Shown here one piece after another: positions 31,058 through 43,628 of a stretch of DNA of 64,000 bases. Position 1 is the first letter of the stretch. Each line of letters opens with the position of its first letter. This DNA is from Eleusine coracana subsp. coracana. Lineage: Eukaryota > Streptophyta > Magnoliopsida > Poales > Poaceae. A program made the translations under genes and the position numbers. The DNA lies in contig CM064424.1 of the NCBI GenBank assembly GCA_032690845.1, positions 37,089,511-37,153,510 on the forward strand. Direction: 5' to 3'. The notes beneath the pieces were generated by a model. The model was not told where the DNA came from, searched no databases, and saw only the letters and a program-made list of their open reading frames with translations.

Positions 31058-32102
31058 TTTTCCCCCATGTCAACTTCTCAGTATCAGCACTCTTCACGTC
31101 GCCTGCATAGTCTTCAACCACTCAAATGGAAGGACCCTCCATCTCCCAGCAGCCGCCAATCAGGTGTCTGACATTCTCTGATGTTGTACACACCACTCAG
31201 ACAGCCCCAGAGTCAACTACATCTCTACCTTCTTCTGCTATAGTATCTACACTCGTTACACCTCAGATAGTAGAGGATCTTGTTCGAGGAGGTTTCACTC
31301 AGTAGGACATGGCTAATCTCACCCTTCTCCAGGCTTCAGTTGCATAGGACACAACCATAGTCACACCAGCGGGACAGGACAGCAACTCGATGCTCAAGTG
31401 ACACAGGCTCGGGCAGAGTAGAAGGATCCAGCACAGGAGCAGCCCAAAGCAGAGTCATCAAAGGATTTCATTGCACCACCATCTCCTTCGACATCGAGCA
31501 CTCAGTAGTTTTTCATCTCCTTTTGGTGCTTGTTGCCAAAGGGGGAGAAGACATAGAGATAGGGGGACTGTGATCCTGTGACGATCGAGAGATAGTAGCT
31601 TGTATCTAGGGGGATTATACGTGTTATACAAGTTTTTAGGAGTTAGATACATTTAGATCTTATTTTGATGGATTTATCATTGTTTGTGGATTTTGTTGAG
31701 TCATGGTTTTCATTTGCTTGTGTTCGACTCATCATGATCTCACTTGGTTTATTTACATACGCAATGCTTTGTCTTTCATTAATTATCCTATATACCTGTG
31801 TATGTATTCATGATGTTGATTGCTTGCTTTTAATTCCTTGCATGTTTGATGCTATCTTGTTGCATATCATCATTTATGTCATGTATTGCATATCTTTATG
31901 CTTTACTTAATATCTTCACATGACATGCATGCATATCATCTAGAGGGTGTTTTTCTCTCTTTATCCTTTTAGATCTTGATGATGCTTGATTGAGTAGGAC
32001 CTTGTTTGTTATTTGCTTATCCATTTGTGGTTCGTCTTGATCGTAGTGTATCTCTTTTAGCCTTGATGTTTTATGATAAGTAGTGGTTGTTCATCAATCA
32101 CC
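31058..32102 (+). other. element F 3' untranslated region
   Basis: About 1 kb without a supported gene. Gln/Ser-rich coding-like text to about 31500, then T-rich DNA up to the purine tract. Confidence 0.45.
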
Positions 32103-32116
32103 AAAAAGGGGGAGAT
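32103..32116 (+). promoter_or_regulatory. polypurine tract of element F
   Basis: AAAAAGGGGGAGAT directly next to the LTR start TGTAAG. Confidence 0.65.
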
Positions 32117-33706
32117 TGTAAGCTTCATGACCATTGATGATTGGATCCCTGAGGTATGAATATTTTGGTGATTAATGACAACTATGAAATTGTGGGTTAA
32201 TATATGCATGAGTGTTGTCTATGTAGATATCATCTCTAAACTCTACTGAAAATACTATTGATAATGATGGTTGCCTTGGTAATGGATGACAATGACCACA
32301 AGCATGGAGGCTTGATGATCTTGATGGAGTCCAAGAGTTGAAGGAGATGGATCAAGGCTAAGGACAAGCTATAGAGAAAGTGTTTGGAAAACTTTTCTAA
32401 TTGTTAGGGCTTTGAGTCTATAGGAAAAACCGGACTGTCAAGGGGGGTCTAGGTCATGTCTCCTAGGTCATACTAGTCAGTGATGTGTGTGGATGCTCAG
32501 TGAAATCACAGGCACTAGATGACAGCGGAGAAGCCAACAAGCTGTTCAAAAAAGCCGGGAAACAAAGTCAACCGAGGACGAGAAGTTTCAGCTTCTGGAC
32601 AAAGTGACCGGATAGAGGGGTCAGTGGAGACCGGACTGTACGGTCACTAGGAGATCAGAGAGCAGTCTGCGAGGAGTCTGTTTGCGTGAAGGCCCATACT
32701 GATCGGACGGTACGGTCAGCAGACCGGACGGTTCAGTCTGTATGGATGGGGGCTAAAACAGAAGGGCACGGTTTTTGATGCTCTCTGGAATGGATAGAGA
32801 TGAAGTGATGAGACAATCCGATCTAGCAGAGATCGGAATGTATGGTCAGTACATCCAGAAAAGTGATTTCGTGGAGCAACGGCTAGTTTAAGGTTGAAAG
32901 CCTATATAACTTCATTGCTGGGGTCTTGAAGATGTCTCTTGGCCAGTGAAATGCCTAGGAGCATTTGGTAAGAGCCAAGAGGAAGATAGAGGAGCACTAG
33001 GAAAGGATATTGGATATCTTGAGAGTGCTATAGAGAGTAACTTGAGCATCTATACGCATCTAAGACTAGGGTGTCCTTGAGGGTGTGATCTAGGTTATAA
33101 CTCTTGGTCTATGGTGAGATCTAGACCGGTTAGGTGTCGGTGATCGAGCCTATAGTGATTGGTTGTGAAGGTCGTCACATATTTGTACCCGGTTTCAGCC
33201 CGCCGGTGAAAGGGGCATTGCTAGTGAGTGTCCGTGTTGGCTCAGAGTGTCCAACAAGTTCTTGAGGGAGGTGAACTTGTGCCTTGGTGACAGCGGTGAC
33301 ACAACCGTGTCTTTACTCCAGGAGTGATTGCGGGCTCGTGTGCGAGAACTCCCTTTAGTGGTGGGAGGGACTGGCACTCCGACAGGAGTGGTCCAACGAA
33401 GAGTAGGCGAATGCGTTATCCTTCCAAGACCTCAGGAAAAAATCATGAGCATTCCTTGATCCTCTCTGTACTATTTCTCAATTGTGTGCTCTATTGAGTA
33501 GGTTGAATTATGGCTTGCATAGGCTAGTATGTTTAGCTACCGTATTTGCTCTCATTATGAACACTAGCATGTGTAAGGTCTTGGCCTCCTAGAATTGTTA
33601 GGTTGCAACGATTGCTAGATTTTAGTGGTGTGAAATTGAAGTATTTGGATTCTTGGTTGGCTTACTCATTCATCCCCTCCCCTCTCAGTACGCCTTCGGT
33701 CCTTAC
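32117..33706 (+). repeat. element F 3' LTR
   Basis: TGTAAGCTTCATG to CGGTCCTTACA, 1590 bp. A TATA box (CCTATATAACTT) lies near 32900-32912. The U3 contains several ACCGGACTGTACGG-like motifs. No second LTR in the window. Confidence 0.6.
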
Positions 33707-34002
33707 AGCGGGGACGGGTTAACTCACCCTGTAAGCCTAGCTCTATCACCATCATCACCCGGCCCTGCGACATGATGACCGTAGCCATGCTGCACCTCAT
33801 CTTTTATGGGAATGATTAGTGGTACGAGCACACCATGTTTTTGACAAAATACATAGTGATGATTATGTCGAGCTGATGGAGAGGTGCAACAGGACATATC
33901 GACTCGGGAGCATGCAACGGCGAGATTCTAGGACGTGTGGCACCCATAATAGCCGACGAGAATGGCATCAACCTTATTATCAATGACTTTTGCACACGGA
34001 GT

Positions 34003-34044
<42 letters not shown>

Positions 34045-34053
34045 TGTGTGTGT
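34003..34053 (+). repeat. (TC)12(TG)13 compound microsatellite
   Basis: A pure TC run to 34026 followed at once by a pure TG run to about 34053. Confidence 0.95.
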
Positions 34054-34727
34054 AAACGGGTTTAACCTCTTGAAGTATAAAAGGGGACGCCTTCATTCCT
34101 TAGTAGGTTCATGAGCATTCACACCCACACAAGTTCACCCACTCATTCACGCTTATATACAGAGACTTGGAGCCTCGTCTCCTCTCTCGCCATTGTTGTA
34201 TCCACCTCTGTGCAACTTTGACACAAGTAACACAAGCAGTACCGAACTGGAGGGTTTTTCTCGAAGCAATATAATCCCTTGTGCCCTCTTGCGTACCATT
34301 CAGGCCTAAATATGCAACACACAAAAATTTACTTGCCGGTGATTCTAAACACGGATAATATTCCTAATCAACATATACTCTCTATGTAAAGAGGAATCAT
34401 CCGATAATTTAAATTTCGCTTCCGGTCCACCTTCGGTCCAAGTCCGTTCCATCTCCAATATCTAAAAAAATTCGTATTCACATTCGCATCCACATATTAT
34501 CTGATCTGCTCCGAATTCGAGAAAGAAATATGTGTAGGATGTAGGGAAGATATTATTGCACTCGATCCGAACAGGATGCTTCAGTAGTTCAACCCTCGCA
34601 AGCTCTATTCTCTTTTTTCCTCGACCCTCCACATATTGTTCTCTCTTCTCCTCATCCCTCCACATAGATGTTCTCCAGTGGACTTCTATTTCACCTCTGA
34701 GTTTGCTCCGCTATGCTGCTCTAAGAG

Positions 34728-34943
34728 CAGGTTTAATAGAGTCGTCGGCATACGGTTCACTTGTGATTGCGATCGCGAACTATGATGACAGGTCCTGTAG
34801 TCATTCAAGGCATTGCTCAATTCGTGTAAGTCATTGAGTGGAGGAGCTATGGTTTCACCTGCTCCCTTCTCTCTCCTCCTTTCTCTTTCTTCTCTATTAA
34901 ATATCGCCCGCTCAAACTTCTTTATTACAGTTACTCTAAGACA
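34728..34943. mobile_element. possible MITE with weak terminal inverted repeats
   Basis: The left end CTCTAAGAGCAGGTTTAATA and the inverted right end (GTCTTAGAGTAACTGTAATA) match at about 13 of 18 positions. No coding sequence. Target duplication not clear, hence low confidence. Confidence 0.25.
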
Positions 34944-35740
34944 ATCCATCATGCCCATATAACTGTGGATACGTTTGGATGGCTGCCAATAAAACATTGT
35001 CAACATTTGGCGTTGGCGACACATGCCAATATGATTTTGGTATATGTTTGAAATGACGCCTACGTATTTTCAAACTTTGACGAGCCCATGTCCAATACTA
35101 GCAGCATAGTTCATTTTGTTGCCAATGTCAGGACAAGTTGCGGGCGAAGAAATCAGCCGCCAATGCACGGACGAGCCAAGATTTGGCTGCGTGATTTGGG
35201 TCTGCATACAAACATACCCTGTGTTTCCTCACTATACGATAGTCAGCACCAGTGCAGTGCGAACTGACACGTGGAGCCACCCACTGCTGGACCCGCCTGT
35301 CAGCGTATGCAAAGCAGTGAACGGAATCCGCATCATCGAGTTCAATCTCCGAGCCATGGGTAGCGGCAGAGCGATCGAGTCGGTCCTCGGATAAGTGCGA
35401 GGCCGAGCGCTGCGGCCGCGCGGGCAGCAGATCCACCATTGCTAGCTGGCGTGGGTGGAGCAGCGCGCCTGCGCGGCGGAGACCTTGGCCCGGGCTAGCA
35501 CCGCTGACACTGAGTTGGGCGCTGGCGGGTATGGTGCGCACCTATGGCTCTGTGTGCCTCTGGGATCTGGCAATCGGCGGGGGCGATGAAGAGAAGTTGA
35601 TTCACTGATGCTTCCGTGGGAGCCGATGGTTGGCTGCTCAAGGCCCAGCAGAACTTCGTAGGGTGAGAACTGAGAATTATAATTCTTTTGTTTCCTTTTT
35701 TTCATATTTATTTCTTATAGTTTCATATGCTTCTATTATC

Positions 35741-35920
35741 ATGTTCGGTCTTAGGATAAAGTTTCTTATTATCATATCCTATTTTCTTTGAAAGTTTTTG
35801 GCAATTTAGCAATTTCATTTTTATTTTTTTTTATCTTTTTATGTTCTAACTTAGCATAAAGTTTCTTGTCATCATATCCTATCGCTTGAATTTTTCCGGC
35901 AATATAGCAGGTTTTACTCT
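35741..35920. repeat. tandem duplication, 100-bp period
   Basis: TTAGGATAAAGTTTCTT...ATCATATCCTAT near 35750-35790 recurs 100 bp later with a few changes. Confidence 0.6.
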
Positions 35921-35938
35921 TACGTTCTTACCCTATAA

Positions 35939-36860
35939 TCTCTACAATCTATTAATTAAGGTGTGGTCGTCCACTTCGTATTCACAAGTTAGAGATTGAA
36001 TCCAAATCGATTTCGTACCTTCCATATCAAGTACTCCATTCGTTCAGAATTAGATATCGTTTTAGAGTTATGCACGGGAAATAAGAAAAAGTAAAAAGGT
36101 GGGTGCCCTGAAAACGAGAAGGAGAGAGATAGAGATAGAGATGTAGTGAGAATAGAGAATATTGTATTGGGAAGAGAGAAAGGTGTATTGAGAAGTAAGA
36201 ATGACATGTAATTATAGAAAAGTTGGAAACCTTAGAATGACATGTAAATATGAACGGAGGGAGTATCAAATTTCAAAAATCATAACTCTTTCGTCCGGAG
36301 CTCAAATTAAGCAAACACAGACTCTATATCATAGCTCTCGAAAAGTTCTATAACTTTAGTATTCAATAGAAATCCAGATCCCACCGTTTTGCTTTCTAAA
36401 TATACGATGCAAAAATATTTATTCTGGTTCAGACTTCTCTACGTAGGTCTCTGTGTGGGACCCATATCTTCTAACTCTGAAGTCTAAATAATATGATCCA
36501 TATATGTTTCAAAAAGGTCTCGACGAAATCTATAACTTTCATGTTTTAACTTTTTTCATTGGAGCAAGTTTTCAAATTTAAAATCGCATTACAATATAGT
36601 GTTATTTTGTAGACTGCGTAAATTAATTTTTCCTTTCGGATAAAACTTCTAGAATATAGAAAAAATGGTAAAAAAATGTTATTTTTGATATATAAAATGG
36701 TATACTAAGAAACATCAACGGTAATATAAATATGATCTTTCATGTAAAAAATAATAATAATATTATATATATTTAAAAATTATATTGTGTAAATAATTTA
36801 TAAAGTCATAAAGAGTGTTTTATTTTTTAACTCTATAGCAACGCACGGACACTTTGCTAG
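35939..36860 (+). mobile_element. non-autonomous Helitron, copy 1 (interrupted by a MITE)
   Basis: It begins TCTCTACAATCTATTAATT after an A and ends GCACGGACACTTTGCTAG before a T. This gives the Helitron signature: 5' TC, 3' CTAG (CTRR), insertion between A and T without target duplication. Colinear with 56953-57879. It has no Rep/helicase ORF. The 3' hairpin usual near Helitron ends is weak. A Stowaway MITE (36034-36263) sits inside. Confidence 0.7.
36034..36263. mobile_element. Stowaway-type MITE inside Helitron copy 1
   Basis: The ends CTCCATTCGTTC and GAACGGAGGGAG form terminal inverted repeats, flanked by TA on both sides (36032-36033, 36264-36265). The related Helitron at 57040-57070 lacks it, giving an empty site. 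No coding capacity; it would be moved by a Tc1/mariner transposase supplied in trans. Confidence 0.85.
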
Positions 36861-39275
36861 TATATATGTTATTCCATTCAACATAATAACTCTTTATGGT
36901 AAATAATGAACATAACACCTCCTTAATCTTTGTGTGGATTAAAAAACACATTAATCTAACATGCCAAATTCTGTTTCCTTTGGAGTTGTACTCGCGTGCA
37001 TCTGTCAGATTTTCGGCCGTGGTGATGTTCAGTCAGTTCATAAACAGATAAGTAATCATGTAATCTTTTATCTCACTTATGGCCTATGATAATCTTGGTT
37101 CGTCTCATATGTGCAGGATGGATTGTTTGATTCTTCCGTGTGTTGGGTATGCTTGTTTCGTAACAGAGGATACTGAGTGTCACTACTAGTCTACTATGCA
37201 GTTCCTGGATGTCCTTTCTTGTCAATATAATGGAGATACCAGTATCACCATGGCACTTGCCTTTGCTTGAGTATAGTATATATATGGATGCGTAAGAAAA
37301 TTGTTTAAGTTGCCATGACTCCAGTAGCCATGATTGTTGCGTCACCACAGTTTCATCCCCTCTATTATATTTTTTTCCTTTTTTGTGGTTTAACCATTAA
37401 ATTTTGAGCCCAGCTTAATTTCCATATGTTGCTTATCCTTGCTCGATTAGATACTGAGACCCAATGTCACCACTTATTCACCATGCCAGTATTGCAGGGC
37501 ACAGTGCATCTTGTGGTTGGTATGTGTCAAAGGATCAAGCAACTCATGTATGCACATAATATCTTCTCTTTTAGTTTTCTTCTTCTGCGCTTTCTTTGCC
37601 TTTTGAACTTATATTGATACATTTTACTAGTCCTGCTTCTAGTGATTCGTGGCAGGTAAAGCTGATATACATCTCTGCCGTGTTCAAGCTCATTCTTTGT
37701 GCAGCATATTCAGCTAGAATTTTGTATTTTTCGTGCATCTCAAGTTCTCAATGATCATTAATTTTTAATTGAGTTGATCATCGTCAGGAGAATAAAGTTA
37801 TCTCCATGTTTCTGTTTATCAGGAGGGGCCTACTGTCTATTCCCAGATTCTTAATATATTATCTCTTTCAATGTATTATTTAGGCATCAGTTCTCAGTTC
37901 TTTGGTGTCCTATCTTTGATGCATTTTTCATTTCACCTTTCCGATGGCGTTGAGGTGCAGAATGCACAGTGCCGAGTTTAACTGTCTTTTCGCAAGTACT
38001 TCTGATTTGTGTGGAGGCAGGACAAAATACTCGGTAGATTTTGTGTTGTCATGGACTTCGTCTCTTTGCTATTGTGAGATGGGAGTTAAGTAACAGCACA
38101 AGATTCAAGGCAATGAATAGGTAAAAGGCCAAAAAAGTCTAGTTGATCGGGATTCTACCTCTTGTAAGGGGTAAAGGTAGAGGCTTGCAGTTAGCCCCAA
38201 TTCCACCATAACTCATCCTACGATCCTCTTTTTCTTGTATATTTCCTCCAAAAATTGCATGTTTGTCGCTCATGGACCGGTGCATTAAGGCCTGAAAAAT
38301 AATTTGCCTCGTCCCCCTGTTGTTTTGCTGTTGCATAACTGAAAATAGCAATGCAAAGGTAAAAGCAAAGTTGTAATAACTGAAAATACCAAATGAAGAC
38401 GGTATGTGGCTTACTAAAATGTCAAATTACAGCACCATACAAATATGTTACGATACCATATTACCGCTCTAAACATGTTTCAAGCATCATTCAAAATATT
38501 ACAGTGTTTGTAGGGATAAAAACTAAGAGCGTCATCCAAAATATTACAATGCCAGTGAATAACTAGGATTCTAGCTTATGATTGCCTTAACCAGAACTGC
38601 TCCATAGAATCTTCAGAACAAAAGTCACAAGTAATTTGTCCTTGTAAGTCACAACTTAGGAGTAATAATGTCAGAAAAGAAAAAGAATCGAAGTATGAGT
38701 TGCACGGTGGAATTGCATGTACCTTTACCTCTCGCAAGGTACAGGGTTTTGTCTGTGGGCTTTTGGCCGAGCATTTGGGAACAAGGCTTAGGCTATACGC
38801 CCAGCCCAACACCGTCGCAAGTAGCTACGAAAACAGGGAATTTGGCCGTAGTCTCATTTTGACTGTTGTACCTCTTTTACTTTTATCGATCTTGGGATGC
38901 CTTTGTGTCTTTATCTCTTTCAAGCCGTGATTCGTCTCTGTAGATCCGTTTCTAACAAAAGTTTGTATTCCGCTCGGAAGGTTTATTTGTGCCTCAGATG
39001 GTTTTTTAATCCTTCTGGTTTTTCTTTTTACATTTGGAACTTTCATTTTCACGCTCTACAAGCATATATGCAATTCAGACCATTACTGTTTCCTGTGCTT
39101 GGTAACACACATTAAAACTGCAATATTTAAGAGCAGTTTGTGGCAAAAACAAAAGGAAACAACGGTAATAATTTAATAACCCACAGTTGACCTTTGATTT
39201 GTACTTCTCTTTTTTAAAAAAAAATGGAATTTCGGAATAATAAATGCTCCCTCCATACTTATTTTTCAACTAATA
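36861..39275. other. intergenic DNA, no supported gene
   Basis: AT-rich, many short ORFs in all frames, none with a recognisable domain. A fragment resembling a Stowaway end (CTCCCTCCATACTT) occurs at 39248-39262. Confidence 0.5.
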
Positions 39276-39305
39276 CTAGGAGTGATGTACGTGCGACACG
39301 CACGT
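39276..39305 (-). mobile_element. Helitron 3' terminus (second family)
   Basis: Read on the minus strand, a perfect 7-bp stem hairpin (ACGTGCG-TGT-CGCACGT, 39289-39305) is followed by a short A/T-rich stretch and CCTAG, then T. This is the classic Helitron 3' end (hairpin, CTRR, T at the target). The 5' end, to the right, was not located. Confidence 0.55.
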
Positions 39306-42300
39306 ATGTTGTCGCACGTATGAATTGTCGAAACCTCAATTTAAATCAAAGACAACTAATATTCTTTGGCCAATTTAAATCAAAGACAACTAAAAATATC
39401 ATTGCAACTCATTTGAATGAACTGTTGTAGCAAATTTATACCAAATACAACCAAAATTACATTGACAAATTCCAAAGTATAACCCTAACAATAAAAGGAA
39501 ACACAGACGTCTATCACCAATACTGTTAAACATTGTCAACAACTTTTTAACATTTTCTATTATGTTGCCAACTTGCCATTGCATTCATTTACTATGAGCT
39601 TTAGCATGTCTATCAAAAGAGCAAAATTCGAGAATAGAAAGAAAGCATCTGACTTTGCAAAAGCAAAGTCAAAATAATCATCTTGGGAATCTTTTTTCTT
39701 GTCTTGTGTGTTTATTGTAAGCAGTCAAATTGATCTTGGGGCTTTCTAAAAATTATGCATATTCATAACATATATTGGCAAGGACTATCCATGTGCTATC
39801 GCAACAAGTATATTTCTCATTATCAAACATGGAATAGGAAAAATCTAAACCAATAAACACTATATTTGATGATTCTGGTTGTTAGAACCCAATTCATCTG
39901 CAAGCATGACATTTATTTGCGTTCAGACAAGTTGTGACAGATCAGATCTAAAACAATGAATCCACTTTGTGGGAGATAAAGCTCCATGAGATAACATTTC
40001 AATTCCATGCATTTCGAATGTGTTTCATACTACATACAAGTATATTTGAAAAATAATATACTGAACCAGACAATATGCTTCACTAATAGGACCTGGAAAT
40101 CAATGCAAAACAAAGCTGGATAGATGGTCATTTCCTGATATCACTTACAAATTGTCACTCCGAATAGGCACTGGTACATGGCAATAGAACCAGTAGATAG
40201 TTGAAAACTATAGTACACAGTGACAGGCAGACACATCGAGGAGTGCTGCTAATGCTGCAGATTAAAAAAGATTGGGAAAATTTGAGAAATGAGAAAGACA
40301 GGACCTTTCTTGGTGCTAGTAGAGCACGGACAATGGAACACAAAATATTCTACATTAGAAACCAAGAACTACTTCCCCATCTGCTTCTCATACCTGTTTT
40401 AGAAACTACAGTGGGGTTTAGAGAAAATTATTTTTTTACTGAAAGCAAATATGATCGCATTTAAATGAAAAGAATAGAGCCATAGCAACTCACTTGTTGT
40501 AGAATTTTTTGTAGCAGGAGCCAAGTCAAATAGCATGAGTGGAATAGCTTACCATCAACAACCTGAAATAAATATTCAGTTATAGAAACATTTGTTTACT
40601 CTAGATACATTCAATAATCCCTTCCATTATGTGAAGGCTAGGGATCCAAAAACTAAATAGATATTCACTTGCACGATCAGGCTTGTGAAATCATAAACCT
40701 GGGCCATTGAGAATAGCAATAGAAGCAACACCCCTATTGATCTTGTCTGCAATGAAAAGTAACTTATATATTCACATTTTGTAGAGCAACATCCGACATG
40801 TTTTTTATAGAAGGTGAAAGACAAATCACATTTTATAGAGCAAGAACTCCAATTCAGCTGTTAGAAATCATCCAAAGCTAGTCATCATTACTAACAAACT
40901 AAAGAAAGAGAAACACACTACATCATCCTGCCATCTCATGTTATTATCATCTACTTGCAGATAATACCTAGCTAATGGGCTTCTAGTACTCATATACAAT
41001 TTGTCATAAACCAAGTAAGCACGGCAAAAGAAAAAGAAAAAAATAATAATTGATCTCATTTGGGCAGTGAAAATACCAAAGGGTCTTGAGCTCATTGGGG
41101 CAGTGAAAACTGGAAGTTTTTATCTATGCGTCCAACACCATCCGACTGACGTTCAGTTGTGAGTTTCTGTATCAATGTACATACATATATAGTTGCAGAT
41201 GAAACTGATCAAAAGTCAAAATCAAAATGACTCAAGATAAAAAGAAGAAAGTGTCCTTGGATGTTAGTGATAATCCAGAAGCCATTCAGAGAAGAACAAT
41301 CAGTCTAAATAGCAGAGAAGAACATCAAAAGGCTCCGTGGCTAGTTCCCTTAGGTTCAGGCGTTTGCCAAGTGCAGAGACGATATTACCTTGATCATATA
41401 TAGGGCTCGTCATGGTTCATCTCCTTGCAGCCCAGCCGTGTGGGATGCCTCATTGTTGTTGCACATGGTGTCTCCATAGTGGATCCAGCGCCTTCGTGTG
41501 TCACATTAAGATCCGGCTCTCGCCCCTGTGCCTGTACAACAAACCTGGGCATGGGCTGGTGGTGCAGCTTGCCTGGCACATAAACCTGAAGGTCACTGGG
41601 AGCCCGTCAACAATTTGTTCAGAAACCAACCGATGAGGGCAAGGTAGGGGAGGAGACCTTGGTTGTGATGGCGGACGGAGCTCCGACCCATATCATGGCG
41701 CGGGGGACGGCGACGGGAAGTCCGCAACGGTGGAGAACCACAGGGTGTCAGGGGTGTCCGGGACATGACATCATGCAGCGTGGGGGCGGCTGAGACCGAG
41801 GGCAGTAGGGGATGGTTGCTTTGACGGCGCAGCCCTGCACCGGCATAGGCTGCACCTCCGTCACCAACCGCCCCCTTCTCCGGCAGTAGGGGATGGTCGC
41901 TTTGCGCTCGCCGCATGATAAAGAAAAACACAAAGAGCAGGCAATAGACCATGAACCATCAAACGAAGATGGCAACGATGCTTATCGAGGAGATCTCGGA
42001 CGACGCACCTGCAATAATAGGAACCTGGAGGCAACACGTCCGGCGTCGATTCGTCATCCTAGACTGGAGCCCGATGAGGATCGTCGGCGGTGATAGGAGA
42101 ACGACCAGCAGGGCTGGCGGCATGAGGTCTCATGGACTGGCACAGGGAATGTGATGAATGGAAAGGGAGTAAATCGTGGGAAGTGTATCAATTGCTCCAG
42201 TTGATTGAATGACTAATTTGGACGTGTGATGAATGGAAAGCGGTATTTGGGGATGCAGGATTGAGGGTGGGGCGCGTGTTTGAACTCTCCATGGCGCGCA

Positions 42301-43218
42301 CCTTCCAAACATGTCGAAAGAAAGTAGCAGTGAAAGTCAAGGGCAATGCAAAGAGGCAGTAGCGAAATAGAGTTGCATGTAGATTATCAAAATGCTTACC
42401 CGACGGAGTGCCGACAAGACAACAAGGGATGGATCAGCCGCACGTGTGAACAACCACGGGCTAGAACGCTAGATCACCCGCCGACCGGCGATATCGTCCT
42501 CACGCAGGGTTAGCAGCCGTGGCCTAGATAATCTGACGAGTCATTTGAAGAGATCACCATGAGCCTGCTGACAACCTAGATCGCAAGATGTGCGCAAGTT
42601 TGATGATAGCGGGCTTGGCGCAAGCCTGATGATCACAGGAGGGGCTCCGCCAAAGAAATAAAGAAGCACCGTGTTAGGGAGATCATGGATTGGGGACGGA
42701 GGCATGCGGAAGGGAAAGCGCAGTTTAGGGGTGCGGGTACAGGCGGGGGCTCGCAAGTAGTTTGGCGGGAAAAGTTTGGTTGACTTAAGACTCTAGAGCG
42801 TGTCATCAGGAGTTATATCTTGGTAATAATTTTCTTCGATTAGTTGGGTCCACTTTGATTGAAGGAACCAGATGGAAGGGTAGAGTTTTGGTCTGGTGAG
42901 AAAACATAAGGGTGTAACTCAATCCTTATTGGTTTAGGATAGTGGTATTTCACTGCATCAGAAAAGTCTTTAGCCGACTCATGTATGTGATGATTAGCCT
43001 TGTAACTTTGAATTATTTTTCTACATTAGACTCGGATCAGCTATGGCTGAGTTACTATGCAAGAGCACGTGCTAGCTGTCTAACGATAACCATTGGCTCC
43101 GTATATCTTGACCGGGAAAGGGAAGTCCAACAAGATAGACCGGGGTGTACAGGCAAGCTAGTAGAATGACTTCCGTATTCCGTTTCGGGGCTTTTGTGGG
43201 GCGTGTATTCGGGACTTT
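39306..43218. other. intergenic DNA, partly Helitron body, no supported gene
   Basis: 39306-41100 is AT-rich without recognisable content. 41300-42770 is more GC-rich with local repeats: GTAGGGGATGGT(T/C)GCTTTG at about 41806 and 41887, and GTGATGAATGGAAAG at about 42150 and 42225. The ORFs here (for example minus strand 41593-41952) show no known domain. It may be Helitron-captured or relic gene DNA, but I cannot assign it. Confidence 0.4.
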
Positions 43219-43305
43219 TTTTTTAGAATCACAGACCTTTCATTAGATCAGGTTAACTAATGATGGTTGTAACCGCTCCACCATTGTTTGCTCTTGAGAG
43301 GCCTG

Positions 43306-43413
43306 TCTAGCACAAGCATGAGCTACCCTATTACATGATCTAGGAGTGTAAGTGAAGGGTCTAGCACAAGCATGAGCTACCCTATTACATGATCTAGGAG
43401 TGTAAGTGAAGGG
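43306..43413 (-). repeat. perfect 54-bp tandem duplication in the RNase H relic
   Basis: 43306-43359 and 43360-43413 are identical. 54 bp is 18 codons, so the duplication is in frame and repeats the segment FTYTPRSCNRVAHACARP. Confidence 0.9.
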
Positions 43414-43628
43414 TAAACTCATCAAAGGCCCTACCAACGGTCCAAATGTCCTGTAGAATCAAACATACGTGGGAGCGTTGGTTTTGACGATCATGCTAAA
43501 GTCCAACCAATTCTAAGCAGTCAGTTTCTAAACATATCGTGATATTACCTTGGGCTCTTGCTAATTCAACCCCCAATTTGCAGACCATAGCTTCCATCAA
43601 CAGTGCATCGTAAACCCTATCCTGGCAT

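Larger units (their letters stand above)
28218..33706 (+). mobile_element. element F: 5'-truncated, non-autonomous LTR retrotransposon
   Basis: Plus strand. The left end is lost at the element D insertion. An ORF relic (about 29202-31057), a long untranslated 3' region, a purine tract and a 1590-bp 3' LTR remain. No RT, protease or integrase is present. The tract AAAAAGGGGGAGAT running straight into TGTAAG is reminiscent of sireviruses, and (A/G)CCGGAC(T/G)GT-type motifs recur at 28240-28256 and across the LTR. Superfamily assignment is uncertain. Confidence 0.6.
33707..35938. other. intergenic DNA with no supported gene
   Basis: Contains the microsatellite at 34003-34053, a doubtful MITE at 34728-34943, a GC-rich patch (35128-35600) whose minus-strand ORF of 137 codons has no recognised domain, and a 100-bp tandem duplication (units from 35741 and 35841). 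None is convincing as a protein gene. Confidence 0.5.

Noticed and set aside
35128..35541. 137-codon minus-strand ORF
   Set aside because: GC-rich but no known domain, no start context or neighbours supporting a gene.
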